From the NCBI RefSeq assembly GCF_041270065.1, contig NZ_CP065958.1:4340001-4404000 (forward strand): DNA of 64,000 nt, given 5' to 3'. The notes beneath the pieces are model-generated. The model was not told the origin of the DNA, did no database searches, and was given only the letters and a program-made list of their open reading frames with translations. A program made the position numbers and the translations under genes. This stretch comes from Streptomyces fradiae (GTDB lineage Bacteria > Actinomycetota > Actinomycetes > Streptomycetales > Streptomycetaceae). This document shows, piece after piece, positions 15,094 through 23,302 of the stretch (the stretch's first letter is position 1; the number at the start of each line of letters is the position of its first letter).

Positions 15094-16305
15094 TCAGCCC
15101 CGGTGGGCCGCCTTGGCGACCTTCGGGCCGAGCCAGCGCTTGAGGCGGCGGAGGGGTTCGAGCCGGCCGGCGGCGCGGTCGAGGCGGTAGTAGAGCTGCG
15201 GGGGGATGTGGGGGAGCAGGGGGGAGTGGCGCTGCCCGAGGAGGGCGAACATCTGCGACGGGGGGAGGTGCATGTAGCGGGGGAGGTTCTCGTACCACTG
15301 GGCGCTGTAGTGGGCCGCGCTCTGGGCGGAGACGAGTTCGGCGCGGCGGCGCCGGCCGTAGACGGCGAGGGCGGTGGGCAGGTCGGCGCCGTGGGAGCGC
15401 AGGGCGGCGGCGAGGCCGAGGGCGTCCTCCAGGGCCAGGGTGGTGCCCGCGCCGATCGAGTAGTGCGTGGTGTGGGCGGCGTCGCCGAGGAGGACGGTGT
15501 TGCCGTCGTGCCAGGTCCGGGTGGTCAGGGTGCGGAAGTTCAGCCACTGGGCCGGGGCGCCGTCGCCGTGCTGCTCGCGGCCGATCAGCGGCTCGCCGTC
15601 GAGGAGGTCGGCGAAGATCTTCTCAAGCAGGCGGAGGGTCTCGTCCTCCTGCGTCCGGTCCAGACCGAGGCCCCGCCACGTCTCCGGGCCGCACTCCACC
15701 ACGCACGTCGACTGCTCGCCGCTGAACCCGTACGCGTAACACCAGATCCAGCCGTGCTCGGTCTCCTTGAAGGCGAAGCTGAAGGAGTCGAAGACCTTTG
15801 TCGTGCCCAGCCACACATAGTGGTTGCGGCCGCCGGTGACCTCGGCGCCGAAGCGCTCGGGGCGCGCCTCGCGCAGCAGGCTGTTCACGCCGTCGGCGGC
15901 CACGACCAGATCGGCGCCGGCGAGCTCGGGGGCGTCCGGGCCGGTCACCGGGTGCTCGTGCGCGACGCGGACGCCGAGCTCGCGGGCCCGGTCGGCGAGC
16001 AGCCCCAGCATCCGGCGCCGGCCGATGCCGAAGCCGGCGTCGCCGCGGTGCACGGTCCGCTCGTCGCGGACGATCGCCACGCCGTCGGTCCAGGTCACCG
16101 ACGCGGCGGCGATGGCCTCCGCCGACTCCGGATCGCCCGCGCGGAGCTTGTCGAGGAGCCCGGCCCAGTAGGTGACGCCCCAGCCGTACGTCGCCCCCTC
16201 CGGGTTCCGCTCGTACACGGTGATCTCGTGGGAGGGGTCCTGGCGCTTCATCAGGATCGAGAAGTACAGGCCGCCGGGCCCGCCGCCGACGATGGTGATC
16301 TTCAC
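15094..16305 (-). CDS. FAD-dependent aromatic monooxygenase (salicylyl-CoA-hydroxylase-like)
   Basis: A 403-aa flavoprotein of the PHBH class. Motifs are VKITIVGGGPGGLYFSILMKRQDP (FAD GxGxxG), ADLVVAADGVNSLLRE (the DG motif), and NTVLLGDAAHTTHYSIGAGTTLALEDALGLA (GD motif). The N-terminus (GGLYFSILMK, ITVYERNPEGATYGWGVTYW) resembles salicylyl-CoA 5-hydroxylase and anthraniloyl-CoA monooxygenase more than simple phenol hydroxylases. GTG 16305 is used because the motif starts there; an upstream ATG adds non-homologous residues. No aromatic catabolic genes are adjacent, so the substrate is open. Confidence 0.85.
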   Translation of the reverse strand: MKITIVGGGPGGLYFSILMKRQDPSHEITVYERNPEGATYGWGVTYWAGLLDKLRAGDPESAEAIAAASVTWTDGVAIVRDERTVHRGDAGFGIGRRRMLGLLADRARELGVRVAHEHPVTGPDAPELAGADLVVAADGVNSLLREARPERFGAEVTGGRNHYVWLGTTKVFDSFSFAFKETEHGWIWCYAYGFSGEQSTCVVECGPETWRGLGLDRTQEDETLRLLEKIFADLLDGEPLIGREQHGDGAPAQWLNFRTLTTRTWHDGNTVLLGDAAHTTHYSIGAGTTLALEDALGLAAALRSHGADLPTALAVYGRRRRAELVSAQSAAHYSAQWYENLPRYMHLPPSQMFALLGQRHSPLLPHIPPQLYYRLDRAAGRLEPLRRLKRWLGPKVAKAAHRG

Positions 16306-16415
16306 GTGCGCTCCCACGAGGACATGACACAGTGCGCCTGAGTGGCAACGCACAGTAGCAGTCCCGGCGGCCCCACGGCAGCAACCTCAGCCGCTGCCGC
16401 CGCCCTGCCGCAGAC

Positions 16416-17090
16416 CTAGGGCAGCAGCCGCTGCTCCTTCGCCACCGCCACGGCGCCCGCCCGCGTGTCGACGCCGAGCTTCGCGTAGATCCGGCCCAGG
16501 TGGGTCTTCACCGTGGCCTCGCTGATGAACAGCGCGCGGGCGATCTCCCGGTTGCCGAGGCCGTGCGCCAGCTGCCCGAGGATGTCCCGCTCGCGGTCGG
16601 TGAGCGACGGGCCGGCCGCGCCGCGCATCCGGTCCATGACCCGGCTGGCGACCGGCGGCGACAGCGTCGTACGGCCCTGGGCGGCCGAGTGGATCGCGGC
16701 GAACAGCTCCTCCGGGCGCTCGGCCTTCAGGAGGTAGCCGGTGGCGCCCGCCTCGATGGCGCGGGTGATGTCCGCGTCCGTGTCGTACGTGGTGAGGACG
16801 AGGACGTGCACACCGGTCGGGGCGATCCGGCGGGTGGCCTCGACGCCGTCGATGCCCGCGCCCAGCTGGAGGTCCATCAGGACTACGTCCGGGCGCAGAT
16901 GGGCGGCCATCGCGACCGCCTCCTCGCCGCTGCCGGCCTCCCCGACCACCTCGATGCCGGGCGCGCTGCCGAGCAGGGCCAGCAGCCCGGCGCGGACCAC
17001 CGCGTGGTCGTCGCAGAGCAGGATGCGGACGGCATCGCGGGCGGGCTCACGGATGGGCTCGCGGGCGGGGTCGCTTGCCGGCGCGTTCAC
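16416..17090 (-). CDS. senR: Two-component response regulator SenR-like (NarL/FixJ family)
   Basis: A 224-aa regulator. The receiver domain begins RILLCDDHAVVRAGLLALL (acidic pair), with the phospho-acceptor Asp73 in VVLMDLQLG, Thr in VLVLTTYDT and Lys in GYLLKAERPEEL. The C-terminal LuxR-type HTH is LTDRERDILGQLAHGLGNREIARALFISEATVKTHLGRIYAKLG. A variable N-terminal stretch of about 20 residues contains AREPIREPARD. The GTG start at 17090 overlaps the kinase stop in GTGA, so the two are translationally coupled. With the kinase upstream and an HbpS-type gene divergent to both, it corresponds to SenR of the HbpS-SenS-SenR redox-sensing system of Streptomyces reticuli. Confidence 0.85.
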   Translation of the reverse strand: MNAPASDPAREPIREPARDAVRILLCDDHAVVRAGLLALLGSAPGIEVVGEAGSGEEAVAMAAHLRPDVVLMDLQLGAGIDGVEATRRIAPTGVHVLVLTTYDTDADITRAIEAGATGYLLKAERPEELFAAIHSAAQGRTTLSPPVASRVMDRMRGAAGPSLTDRERDILGQLAHGLGNREIARALFISEATVKTHLGRIYAKLGVDTRAGAVAVAKEQRLLP

Positions 17091-18244
17091 GGGCGTACCT
17101 CCAGCGGGATCGCGGCCGAGAGCACGGTGCCCTCGCCCGGGGTGGACTCGATGGTCAGGGTGCCGCCCAGCTGCTGCGCGCGCACCCGCATCGCCGGCAG
17201 TCCGTGGCCGCGCACCCCCGGGTCCGCGCGCGAGACGGCCGGGTCGAAGCCGCGCCCGTCGTCGGCGACGTCGAGGACGACCTGGTCGTCCAGATAGGTC
17301 AGGGTGATCGCGGCCGAGGCGGCCTCGGCGTGCTCGCGGATGTTGGCGAGGGCGCCCTGCGCGATGCGCAGGAGCGCCGACTGCACCCGGTCGGGCAGCG
17401 GTACGGGCAGGCCGTCGACCCGGAACGCGGCCGACTCCCGGCTCGCGAGCCCGCGCAGCGCCTCCTCCAGGCCGCCGCCCTCGGCGAGGTCGGCGGGCGC
17501 GAGGTCGTGCACGAAGCGGCGGGCCTCGGCGAGGTTGCGTTCGGCGATCGACTCGGCCGTACGGACATGGCGGCGGGCGGTCCCGGGGTCGCTGTCCCAG
17601 GTGCGGTCGGCGGCCTGCAGCAGCATCTGCTGGCTGGACAGGCCCTGCGCGAGGGTGTCGTGGATCTCCATGGAGAGCCGCTGGCGCTCGGCGAGGGTGC
17701 CCTCGCGGCGCTCGGTCGCGGCCAGCTCGCGGCGGGTGCGGATCAGGTCGTCGATGAGCTTGCGCTGGCGGGCCGCCTGCCGGTCGGCGTGCACGAAGAC
17801 GCCGGTGGCGATGGCGGCGACGGCGGGCGGGGCCACGATCAGATTGGGGTCCCAGCCGCCGTGCGAGAGCTGCACCTGCGCGAAGACGACGAAGGCGGTG
17901 AGGAGGGCGACCAGGCCGAACGCCGCCTTGTGCGGCAGGGTCCGCAGGCCGGTGTAGAAGAGCGGGACCGCGCACCACGCGAAGCTGGGCGCGAGGACGA
18001 CGAGGACCACCCACACGGCGACGACCGTGCCCAGCCACGCGATCCGGCGCGGGGTGGCGCGGGTGCCGAGCACCGGCCCGAGGAGATAGAGCGCGGCGAG
18101 CGCGCCGGACAGCGCCACGATCCACGGGCTGCGCTCCTCCCAGGGGTGGCGCAGCAGGAAGCGGGCGAGCGAGGCGCCGAGGAGCAGGAAGAAGGCCACG
18201 TGCATGACCCGGGCCAGCCAGCGGGCGTCCGGGTCCCGTTCCAT
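17087..18244 (-). CDS. senS: Sensor histidine kinase SenS-like
   Basis: A 385-aa membrane kinase. The N-terminal 150 residues contain about five hydrophobic segments (VMHVAFFLLLGASLARFLL, IVALSGALAALYLLGPVLG, IAWLGTVVAVWVVLVVLAP and two more). A coiled-coil linker leads to the HisKA_3 domain with His195 in RLSMEIHDTLAQGLSSQQMLLQ, then the HATPase_c domain (DVADDGRGFDP, GHGLPAMRVRAQQLGGTLTIES). SenS of S. reticuli senses redox state through the extracellular haem-binding HbpS, whose homologue is divergently encoded 205 bp away. That gene neighbourhood is the main reason for the symbol; the furS-cpeB target genes are not in this window. Confidence 0.85.
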   Translation of the reverse strand: MERDPDARWLARVMHVAFFLLLGASLARFLLRHPWEERSPWIVALSGALAALYLLGPVLGTRATPRRIAWLGTVVAVWVVLVVLAPSFAWCAVPLFYTGLRTLPHKAAFGLVALLTAFVVFAQVQLSHGGWDPNLIVAPPAVAAIATGVFVHADRQAARQRKLIDDLIRTRRELAATERREGTLAERQRLSMEIHDTLAQGLSSQQMLLQAADRTWDSDPGTARRHVRTAESIAERNLAEARRFVHDLAPADLAEGGGLEEALRGLASRESAAFRVDGLPVPLPDRVQSALLRIAQGALANIREHAEAASAAITLTYLDDQVVLDVADDGRGFDPAVSRADPGVRGHGLPAMRVRAQQLGGTLTIESTPGEGTVLSAAIPLEVRP

Positions 18245-18449
18245 CGTCCACCTGTTCCGTGTAGCACTTGACCTGGGGATACGTATCCATCCTGGCCCGG
18301 CAGGGCCAGGGGGGCATCAACCGATCGGCTGACCTCCCTGTCGTCCACTATGCGCGCCGACGGCAGCCGGAACGCGGACCGGCGGGCACCGGTTCCGGCC
18401 GGAGGATCGATGCAGAGCGAACGCCTCACGATCCCCTCAGGAGACCGCC

Positions 18450-18995
18450 ATGAAGAAGAAGTTCCTCCTCGGCACCACCGCCGCCGTCGTCCTCGCCGCC
18501 GGCACCTTCGGCGCCGTCTCCGCGAACGCCACGGGCCCCGCCGCCGCCCCGGCCGCGGCCGTCGCCAAGGCGGACGCCGAGGGCGACAACACGCGCCAGA
18601 CGACCCACCTGACGATCGAGGCCGCGACGAAGGCCGCGCAGGCCACCCTGAAGGCCGCCGAGAAGGAGAACCAGCGGGTGTCGGTGGCGGTCGTGGACCG
18701 CGACGGCAACACCATCGTGACCCTGCGCGGCGACGGCGCGGGCCCGCAGTCCTACGAGTCGGCCGTGAAGAAGGCGTACACCGCGGTCTCCTGGAACGCG
18801 CCGACCTCCGAGCTGGTCAAGCGCCTCACCAACGCGCCGACCCTGAAGGACATCCCCGGCACCCTCTTCCTCGCCGGCGGCGCCCCCGTCACCGCGAACG
18901 GCGGCCCGATCGCGGGCATCGGCGTCGCGGGCGCGCCCTCCGGCGACCTGGACGAGAAGTTCGCCCAGGCCGGTGTGGCCTCGCTGAACGGCTGA
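18450..18995 (+). CDS. hbpS: Secreted haem-binding redox sensor HbpS-like (GlcG/HbpS family)
   Basis: A 181-aa secreted protein. Signal peptide: KKK n-region, FLLGTTAAVVLAAGTFGAVSANA, cleavage near residue 27. The mature part is the GlcG/HbpS fold: LTIEAATKAAQATLKAAEKENQRVSVAVVDRDGNTIVTLRGDGAGPQSYESAVKKAYTAV, then TLKDIPGTLFLAGGAPVTANGGPIAGIGVAGAPSGDLDEKFAQAG. HbpS forms octamers, binds haem and iron, and under oxidative stress activates the SenS kinase. ATG 18450 follows CAGGAGACC. A strong terminator follows at 19040-19074. Confidence 0.88.
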   Translation: MKKKFLLGTTAAVVLAAGTFGAVSANATGPAAAPAAAVAKADAEGDNTRQTTHLTIEAATKAAQATLKAAEKENQRVSVAVVDRDGNTIVTLRGDGAGPQSYESAVKKAYTAVSWNAPTSELVKRLTNAPTLKDIPGTLFLAGGAPVTANGGPIAGIGVAGAPSGDLDEKFAQAGVASLNG

Positions 18996-19039
18996 ATCTC
19001 CTGATCGCTGCCTGATCGCTGCCTGATCCCGCCTGAACT

Positions 19040-19074
19040 CCGACGGCGCCCGGACCCCCGCCGGGCGCCGTCGG
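19040..19074. terminator. Hairpin terminator after hbpS
   Basis: CCGACGGCGCCCGG (19040-19053) and CCGGGCGCCGTCGG (19061-19074) are perfectly complementary over 14 bp with a 7-base loop. No T-run follows, as is usual in high-GC actinobacteria. Confidence 0.75.
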
Positions 19075-19160
19075 CTTGCCCGTACAGGAACACGCACCTC
19101 CGCTCGTACACGCGTTCTCACCTGCGCGTCTGACTTCTTATGTCTGCTTAGGATCGGTTC

Positions 19161-20603
19161 GTGAACACTCGTAGCCGCATCCGCGTCCGGACCGGTGCCC
19201 TGGCCGTCGCCCTCGCCCTGCTCGCCGCGGCCTGCACGAGCGGCGGCAGCGGCGGGGTGAAGGGCACGCCCGGCGCGGCCGGGCTGCGCGACCCGTACTT
19301 CCCCAAGCAGGGCAACGGCGGCTACGACGTACGCCACTACGCGCTCACCCTGTCGTACGACCCCGCCTCCGGCCGGCTCGACGGGCGCGCCGAGATCACC
19401 GCCGAGGCCACCCAGGACCTCAGCGCCTTCAACCTCGACCTCGCCGGGCTCACCGTGCGCGACGCCACCGTCGGCGGCGCGCCCGCCGCCGTGAACCGGG
19501 CCGGGAACGAGCTGACCCTGCGCCCCCGCGAGGACATCGACAAGGGGACGGAATTCCGCGCCGTCGTCCGCTACTCCGGGGTCCCGGAGACCATCACCGA
19601 CTCGGACGGTTCCAAGGAGGGTTGGCTCAAGACCGCCGACGGCGCCCTCGCGCTCGGCGAACCGACCGGCTCCATGGCCTGGTTCCCCGGCAACCACCAC
19701 CCCTCCGACAAGGCGGCGTACGACATCACCGTCACCGTCCCGGCCGGGCTCACGGCGCTCTCCAACGGCGTCCGCACCGCCGAGCGCAAGGAGGCCGACG
19801 GGCGCACCACCTCCGTCTGGCACGCCGCCGAGCCGATGGCCAGCTACCTCGCGATGCTCGCGATCGGGCGATACGACACGAGCACGGGCACCCTCGCACC
19901 AGGCACGGCCGGGACCGGGGCGGGGGCAGGGGCCGGGATTCCGGTGCTCTCCGCCGCCGACCCGGAGGTCGCCGCGAAGACGGCCGCGCTGCGCGCCCGC
20001 GTCCCAGAGATCCTCGACTGGCAGACGGAGAACTTCGGGCCGTACCCCTTCGCCGCCGCCGGGGTGGTCGTCGAGCGCGACGACGACATCGGCTACGCCC
20101 TGGAGACCCAGACCCGGCCGGTCTTCCCCGCCTCCTCCTTCGACCCGAGCACGCTGGTGCACGAGCTCGCCCACCAGTGGTACGGCGACTCCGTCACCCC
20201 CGCGACCTGGTCGGACCTGTGGCTCAACGAGGGCTTCGCGACCTACGCGGAGTGGCTGTACGCGGAGGACTTCGGGCACACCCCGGCGCAGAAGAACTTC
20301 GAGAAGCAGTACGCGAACGAGGACGCCTGGGCCTACTCGCCGGCCCATCCGCCCACCGCCGAGGACCTGTTCGGCACGCCCGTGTACGAGCGGGGCGCGA
20401 TGGTCCTGCACCGGATCCGGCAGGTGGTCGGCGACGACACCTTCTACGAGATCCTGGCCGGCTGGCCCGCGAAGTACCGGCACGCCACCGCCACCACCGA
20501 GGACTTCACGGAGTACGTGGACTCGATGACGGAGGAGGACCTGTCTGACGTGTGGGACGTGTGGTTGTACGGGGACGGGAAGCCCGCGCACATCACCGAC
20601 TGA
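19161..20603 (+). CDS. M1 family zinc aminopeptidase, lipoprotein
   Basis: A 480-aa exported peptidase. The N-terminus RIRVRTGALAVALALLAAACTSGG has a lipobox-like LAAAC, so the mature protein is probably lipid-anchored at the outer face of the membrane. The M1 zinc site is complete: HELAH at 334-338 and the third ligand Glu357 in LWLNEGFATYAEW. The N-terminal beta domain starts YDVRHYALTLSYDPASGRLDGRAEI. The GAMEN exopeptidase motif is replaced by a degenerate ALETQTR. At 480 residues it is the short form lacking the C-terminal HEAT domain, like other actinobacterial M1 lipoproteins. GTG 19161 is the start. Confidence 0.9.
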   Translation: MNTRSRIRVRTGALAVALALLAAACTSGGSGGVKGTPGAAGLRDPYFPKQGNGGYDVRHYALTLSYDPASGRLDGRAEITAEATQDLSAFNLDLAGLTVRDATVGGAPAAVNRAGNELTLRPREDIDKGTEFRAVVRYSGVPETITDSDGSKEGWLKTADGALALGEPTGSMAWFPGNHHPSDKAAYDITVTVPAGLTALSNGVRTAERKEADGRTTSVWHAAEPMASYLAMLAIGRYDTSTGTLAPGTAGTGAGAGAGIPVLSAADPEVAAKTAALRARVPEILDWQTENFGPYPFAAAGVVVERDDDIGYALETQTRPVFPASSFDPSTLVHELAHQWYGDSVTPATWSDLWLNEGFATYAEWLYAEDFGHTPAQKNFEKQYANEDAWAYSPAHPPTAEDLFGTPVYERGAMVLHRIRQVVGDDTFYEILAGWPAKYRHATATTEDFTEYVDSMTEEDLSDVWDVWLYGDGKPAHITD

Positions 20604-20609
20604 GCCGGG

Positions 20610-21137
20610 CTAGGGCGCTACGGCCCCGAGGCTTTTGCGCATCACGACGCACGGGCGGTCGTGCGCCAGGTCGGGCCTGCGCGCGGTCTCCTCGTAACCG
20701 AGCGAGCTCCAGAAGGCCAGCGCCCGCGGGTTGTTCTCCAGGACCGCGAGGCGCAGCCCGGCGCGGCCGCGGGAGCGGAAGGAGTCCTCGACGTACGCGG
20801 CGAGGCGGCGGCCGAAGCCCGCGCGGTGCGCGCCGGCGTGGACCATCAGCAGGCCCAGCCACGGGTCGGGGTCGGCCGGGTCGGGGTGGTGGGCGAGGGT
20901 GATGGCGATCGCGACGAGCCGGCCCTCGGAGCGGGCGAGCAGCACCTCGGCGTCCGGGTGCGCGAGTTCGTCGGCGAGGGCGGCGGCGACCTGTTCCGGC
21001 AGGATCCGGTCCGGGTCCGGGAAGTCGCCGCTGAGCTGCTGGAACTCCTCGTTCGACGCGTACAGGGCGGTGAGTTCGGTGAGCAGCGGGCCGGGGAGGT
21101 CGGACGGGTCCTTGGCGGTCAGGGGTTCGACGATCAT
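20610..21137 (-). CDS. GNAT N-acetyltransferase
   Basis: A 175-aa protein starting MIVEPLTAKDPSD. It has the GNAT fold: EVLLARSEGRLVAIAITLAHH (beta strands 2-4), then LLMVHAGAHRAGFGRRLAAYVEDSFRSRG (motif A, with R-A-G-F-G-R for acetyl-CoA), and LRLAVLENNPRALAFWSSLGYEETAR (motif B). ATG 21137 is preferred over an in-frame ATG at 21194 because the extra sequence would run through the terminator hairpin of the TerD gene (21151-21185). The stop lies 6 bp from the convergent M1 peptidase gene. The substrate is unknown. Confidence 0.85.
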   Translation of the reverse strand: MIVEPLTAKDPSDLPGPLLTELTALYASNEEFQQLSGDFPDPDRILPEQVAAALADELAHPDAEVLLARSEGRLVAIAITLAHHPDPADPDPWLGLLMVHAGAHRAGFGRRLAAYVEDSFRSRGRAGLRLAVLENNPRALAFWSSLGYEETARRPDLAHDRPCVVMRKSLGAVAP

Positions 21138-21150
21138 CAAGAAAGCGTAG

Positions 21151-21185
21151 AGCCCCGGACCCCGGGGGTGCCGGGGTTCGGGGCT
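21151..21185. terminator. Hairpin terminator after the TerD gene
   Basis: AGCCCCGGACCCCGG (21151-21165) pairs with CCGGGGTTCGGGGCT (21171-21185) over 15 bp with one G-U pair and a 5-base loop. It lies between the TerD gene stop and the GNAT gene start on the same strand. Confidence 0.75.
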
Positions 21186-21222
21186 CGTGCTCATGCGCGG
21201 CTCATGCGCTTACGCGCGTACG

Positions 21223-21798
21223 TCAGAGGTTGACGCCGAAGTCGCGGGCGATGCCCTCCAGGCCGGAGGCGTAGCCCTGGCCGACCGCGCGGAACTTCCA
21301 CTCGGCACCGTTGCGGTAGAGCTCGCCGAAGACCATGGCGGTCTCGACGGCGGCGTCCTCCGACAGGTCGTAGCGGGCGATCTCGGCGCCGCCGGCCTGG
21401 TTGACGATGCGGATGTAGGCGTTGCGCACCTGGCCGAAGTTCTGCGAGCGGTTCACCGCGTCGTAGATGGAGACCGGGAAGACGATCTTGTCGACGCCGG
21501 CCGGCAGGCCCGCCAGGTTGACGTTGATCTGCTCGTCGTCGCCGCCGCCCTCGCCGGTGCGGTTGTCACCGGTGTGGACGATGGTCTGGTCCGGGGTGGA
21601 CTTGTTGTTGAAGAAGACGAAGTGGCCGTCGGAGACGACCTTGCCCGCGGCGTCCACGCCGATGGCGGAGGCGTCCAGGTCGAAGTCGGTGCCCGTGGTC
21701 GTACGGACGTCCCAGCCGAGGCCCACGGTGACGGCGGTGAGGCCCGGGGCCTCCTTGGTCAGGGAGACGTTGCCGCCCTTGGAGAGGCTTACAGCCAT
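21223..21798 (-). CDS. TerD family stress protein
   Basis: A 191-aa protein that is almost pure TerD domain: [98 protein letters not shown], ending [19 protein letters not shown]. The acidic clusters DFDLDAS and EGGGDDE are the Ca2+-binding sites known in the family. TerD proteins occur in several copies in Streptomyces and are linked to calcium, cell-envelope stress and development. ATG 21798 follows AAAGGGACATCCC. It is divergent from arfB, sharing 120 bp. No other ter genes are adjacent. Confidence 0.92.
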   Translation of the reverse strand: MAVSLSKGGNVSLTKEAPGLTAVTVGLGWDVRTTTGTDFDLDASAIGVDAAGKVVSDGHFVFFNNKSTPDQTIVHTGDNRTGEGGGDDEQINVNLAGLPAGVDKIVFPVSIYDAVNRSQNFGQVRNAYIRIVNQAGGAEIARYDLSEDAAVETAMVFGELYRNGAEWKFRAVGQGYASGLEGIARDFGVNL

Positions 21799-21918
21799 GG
21801 GATGTCCCTTTCTGAGGTCCTGCGGGTGTCGAACTCGTCGCTCGCATTAACGCACAGGGAGCCGTCACGGTTCCAAAAGAAGGTGACGGGCGTGCGGCGC
21901 TCCGGGACGATGGGACAC

Positions 21919-22347
21919 ATGTCCGGTCCGTATGTCATCCGCGGCTCCGTCTCGCTGCCCGAGGCCGAGCTCATGTGGCGTTTCTCGCGGTCGTCCGGGC
22001 CGGGCGGGCAGCACGTCAACACCAGCGACTCGCAGGTGGAGCTGCGCTTCGACCTGGCGGCGACCGAGGCGCTGCCCGAGGTGTGGAAGGCGCGCGCCCT
22101 GGAGCGACTCGCGAGCCGCCTGGTCAACGGCGTCGTGACCGTACGGGCCTCGGAGCACCGCTCGCAGTGGCGCAACCGCGAGACGGCCGCCGTCCGCCTC
22201 ACCGCCCTCCTCGCGGAGGCCACCGCCCCGCCCCCGAAGCCGCGCCGCGCGACGAAGATCCCCCGCGGCATCAACGAGCGCCGCCTGCGCGAGAAGAAGC
22301 AGCGCGCGGAGACGAAGCGCGGCCGCCAGGCCCGCGACTGGAGCTGA
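21919..22347 (+). CDS. arfB: Alternative ribosome-rescue factor / peptidyl-tRNA hydrolase ArfB
   Basis: A 142-aa class-I release-factor-like protein. The catalytic motif is RSSGPGGQHVNTSDSQVELRFDL, with GGQ. The C-terminal tail is strongly basic (KIPRGINERRLREKKQRAETKRGRQARDW), as needed to enter the mRNA channel of stalled ribosomes. It releases nascent chains from non-stop complexes independent of tmRNA. ATG 21919 gives the expected VIRGSVSLPEAEL start. It ends 26 bp from the convergent flavin reductase gene, with a small hairpin (22349-22366) between. Confidence 0.92.
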   Translation: MSGPYVIRGSVSLPEAELMWRFSRSSGPGGQHVNTSDSQVELRFDLAATEALPEVWKARALERLASRLVNGVVTVRASEHRSQWRNRETAAVRLTALLAEATAPPPKPRRATKIPRGINERRLREKKQRAETKRGRQARDWS

Positions 22348-22348
22348 C

Positions 22349-22366
22349 GAGCCCCGGCAGGGGCTC
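22349..22366. terminator. Short bidirectional hairpin between arfB and flavin reductase gene
   Basis: GAGCCCC and GGGGCTC form a 7-bp perfect stem with a 4-base loop in the 26-bp gap between two convergent genes. Confidence 0.55.
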
Positions 22367-22373
22367 CCCCCGC

Positions 22374-22940
22374 TCAGCCCAGCGTCCGGTACTTCCCGCG
22401 GAAGTAGGTGAGCGGGCCGCTCTCCGCCGAGGGGAGCTTCGTGTCGAGCACGCGGCCGATGACGAGGGTGTGGTCGCCGGCGACCACGCGGCTCTCCGTG
22501 CGGCACTCCAGAGTGGCGAGCGCGCCGCCGATCAGCGGGGCGGAGCTGTGTTCGCCGCGGGTGTACGGCAGGTCGGCGAAGAGGAGGCGGTCGCTGACCC
22601 GGCCCTTCATGGCGAAGCGCCCGGCGACGTGCCGCTGGCTCTCGGAGAGCAGGGAGACCGCCCAGACGGGCACGTCCGCGAGCAGGTCGTCCATGCGGGA
22701 GTCGTTGCGCAGGCTGACCAGGACCAGGGGCGGGTCCAGGGAGACGGAGAGGAAGGCGGTGGCGGTCATGCCGACGTCCTCGCCGTGCGGCCCGTCGTCC
22801 GGGTCGTGCGCCGTGACCAGGACCACGCCCGCCGCCAGGCGGGACATGGCGGCCTTGAACTCGTCGTTGCTCACCCCCTCAGCATGAGGGATGACCAGAT
22901 CGAGGGCGGTGGTAGCCGTCACGGGCGTCTTCTGCAGCAC
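22374..22940 (-). CDS. Flavin reductase / flavin-binding family protein
   Basis: A 188-aa protein with the FMN-binding split-barrel of flavin reductases: FKAAMSRLAAGVVLVTAHD, GMTATAFLSVSLDPPLVLVSLRNDSRMDDLL (the T-A-x-F-x-S-V-S-x-x-P-P signature), LLSESQRHVAGRFAMKG, and ATLECRTESRVVAGDHTLVIGRV. It supplies reduced flavin to partner monooxygenases or reduces small quinones and metals; the partner is not evident here. GTG 22940 is used, with an in-frame GTG at 22874 (VSNDEFKAAM) as alternative. It is divergent from cdgB across a 360-bp regulatory region. Confidence 0.85.
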   Translation of the reverse strand: MLQKTPVTATTALDLVIPHAEGVSNDEFKAAMSRLAAGVVLVTAHDPDDGPHGEDVGMTATAFLSVSLDPPLVLVSLRNDSRMDDLLADVPVWAVSLLSESQRHVAGRFAMKGRVSDRLLFADLPYTRGEHSSAPLIGGALATLECRTESRVVAGDHTLVIGRVLDTKLPSAESGPLTYFRGKYRTLG

Positions 22941-23150
22941 CCTCGCACGCTAATCCGGGCCCGGCCCCGCGGGCATCGGGCCCCGGTACCAACCGGGCTG
23001 CCCCACCGGACCTAGGACCGGTGCTCCCAGGACCGCCGGACCGGTCCCGTCACGGCCACCGCCCCCGGACCCGTACGTTCCGCACATGGAGGGCCTTTAC
23101 GACCACGCCCCGCACCGTTCACCCACCGTTCGCAAACCCCCGCGACAACC

Positions 23151-23166
23151 TGTGACTTGAGTCACA
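23151..23166. promoter_or_regulatory. Palindrome upstream of cdgB, candidate operator 1
   Basis: TGTGACTT-GAGTCACA is a 16-bp inverted repeat with one mismatch at the centre. BldD, the c-di-GMP-responsive developmental repressor, controls cdgB in S. coelicolor, but the spacing of the AC...GT pair here (4 bases) is one short of the BldD consensus as I recall it. The binding protein is therefore open. Confidence 0.5.
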
Positions 23167-23186
23167 GAGAGCAGTATTTGTTGACC

Positions 23187-23205
23187 CTGTGTACCGGGTG
23201 CACAG
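23187..23205. promoter_or_regulatory. Palindrome upstream of cdgB, candidate operator 2
   Basis: CTGTGTACC-G-GGTGCACAG is a 19-bp inverted repeat with one mismatched pair, 98 bp before the cdgB start and 20 bp after operator 1. Both share a GTG/CAC outer half-site, so one regulator could bind both. Confidence 0.5.
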
Positions 23206-23302
23206 CTCGCTGTGATTCAGTGGCGGAGACAGTGCACCACGAAGCCGATGAAGCCGATGAGAACCCTGGAGTCAGCTGTCGAGGTCTCGGGGAGAGCGAG
23301 CG

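Larger units (their letters stand above)
22941..23302. other. 360-bp non-coding region upstream of cdgB
   Basis: No gene is seen. The stretch holds the promoter region of cdgB and of the divergent flavin reductase gene. It contains two operator-like palindromes, listed separately, at 23151-23166 and 23187-23205. It becomes noticeably more AT-rich after 23145. Confidence 0.6.

Noticed and set aside
14507..15547. Longer 346-aa form of the hypothetical protein
   Set aside because: The extra N-terminus overlaps the monooxygenase gene by over 450 bp and is Pro/Arg-rich shadow sequence; GTG 15007 is preferred.
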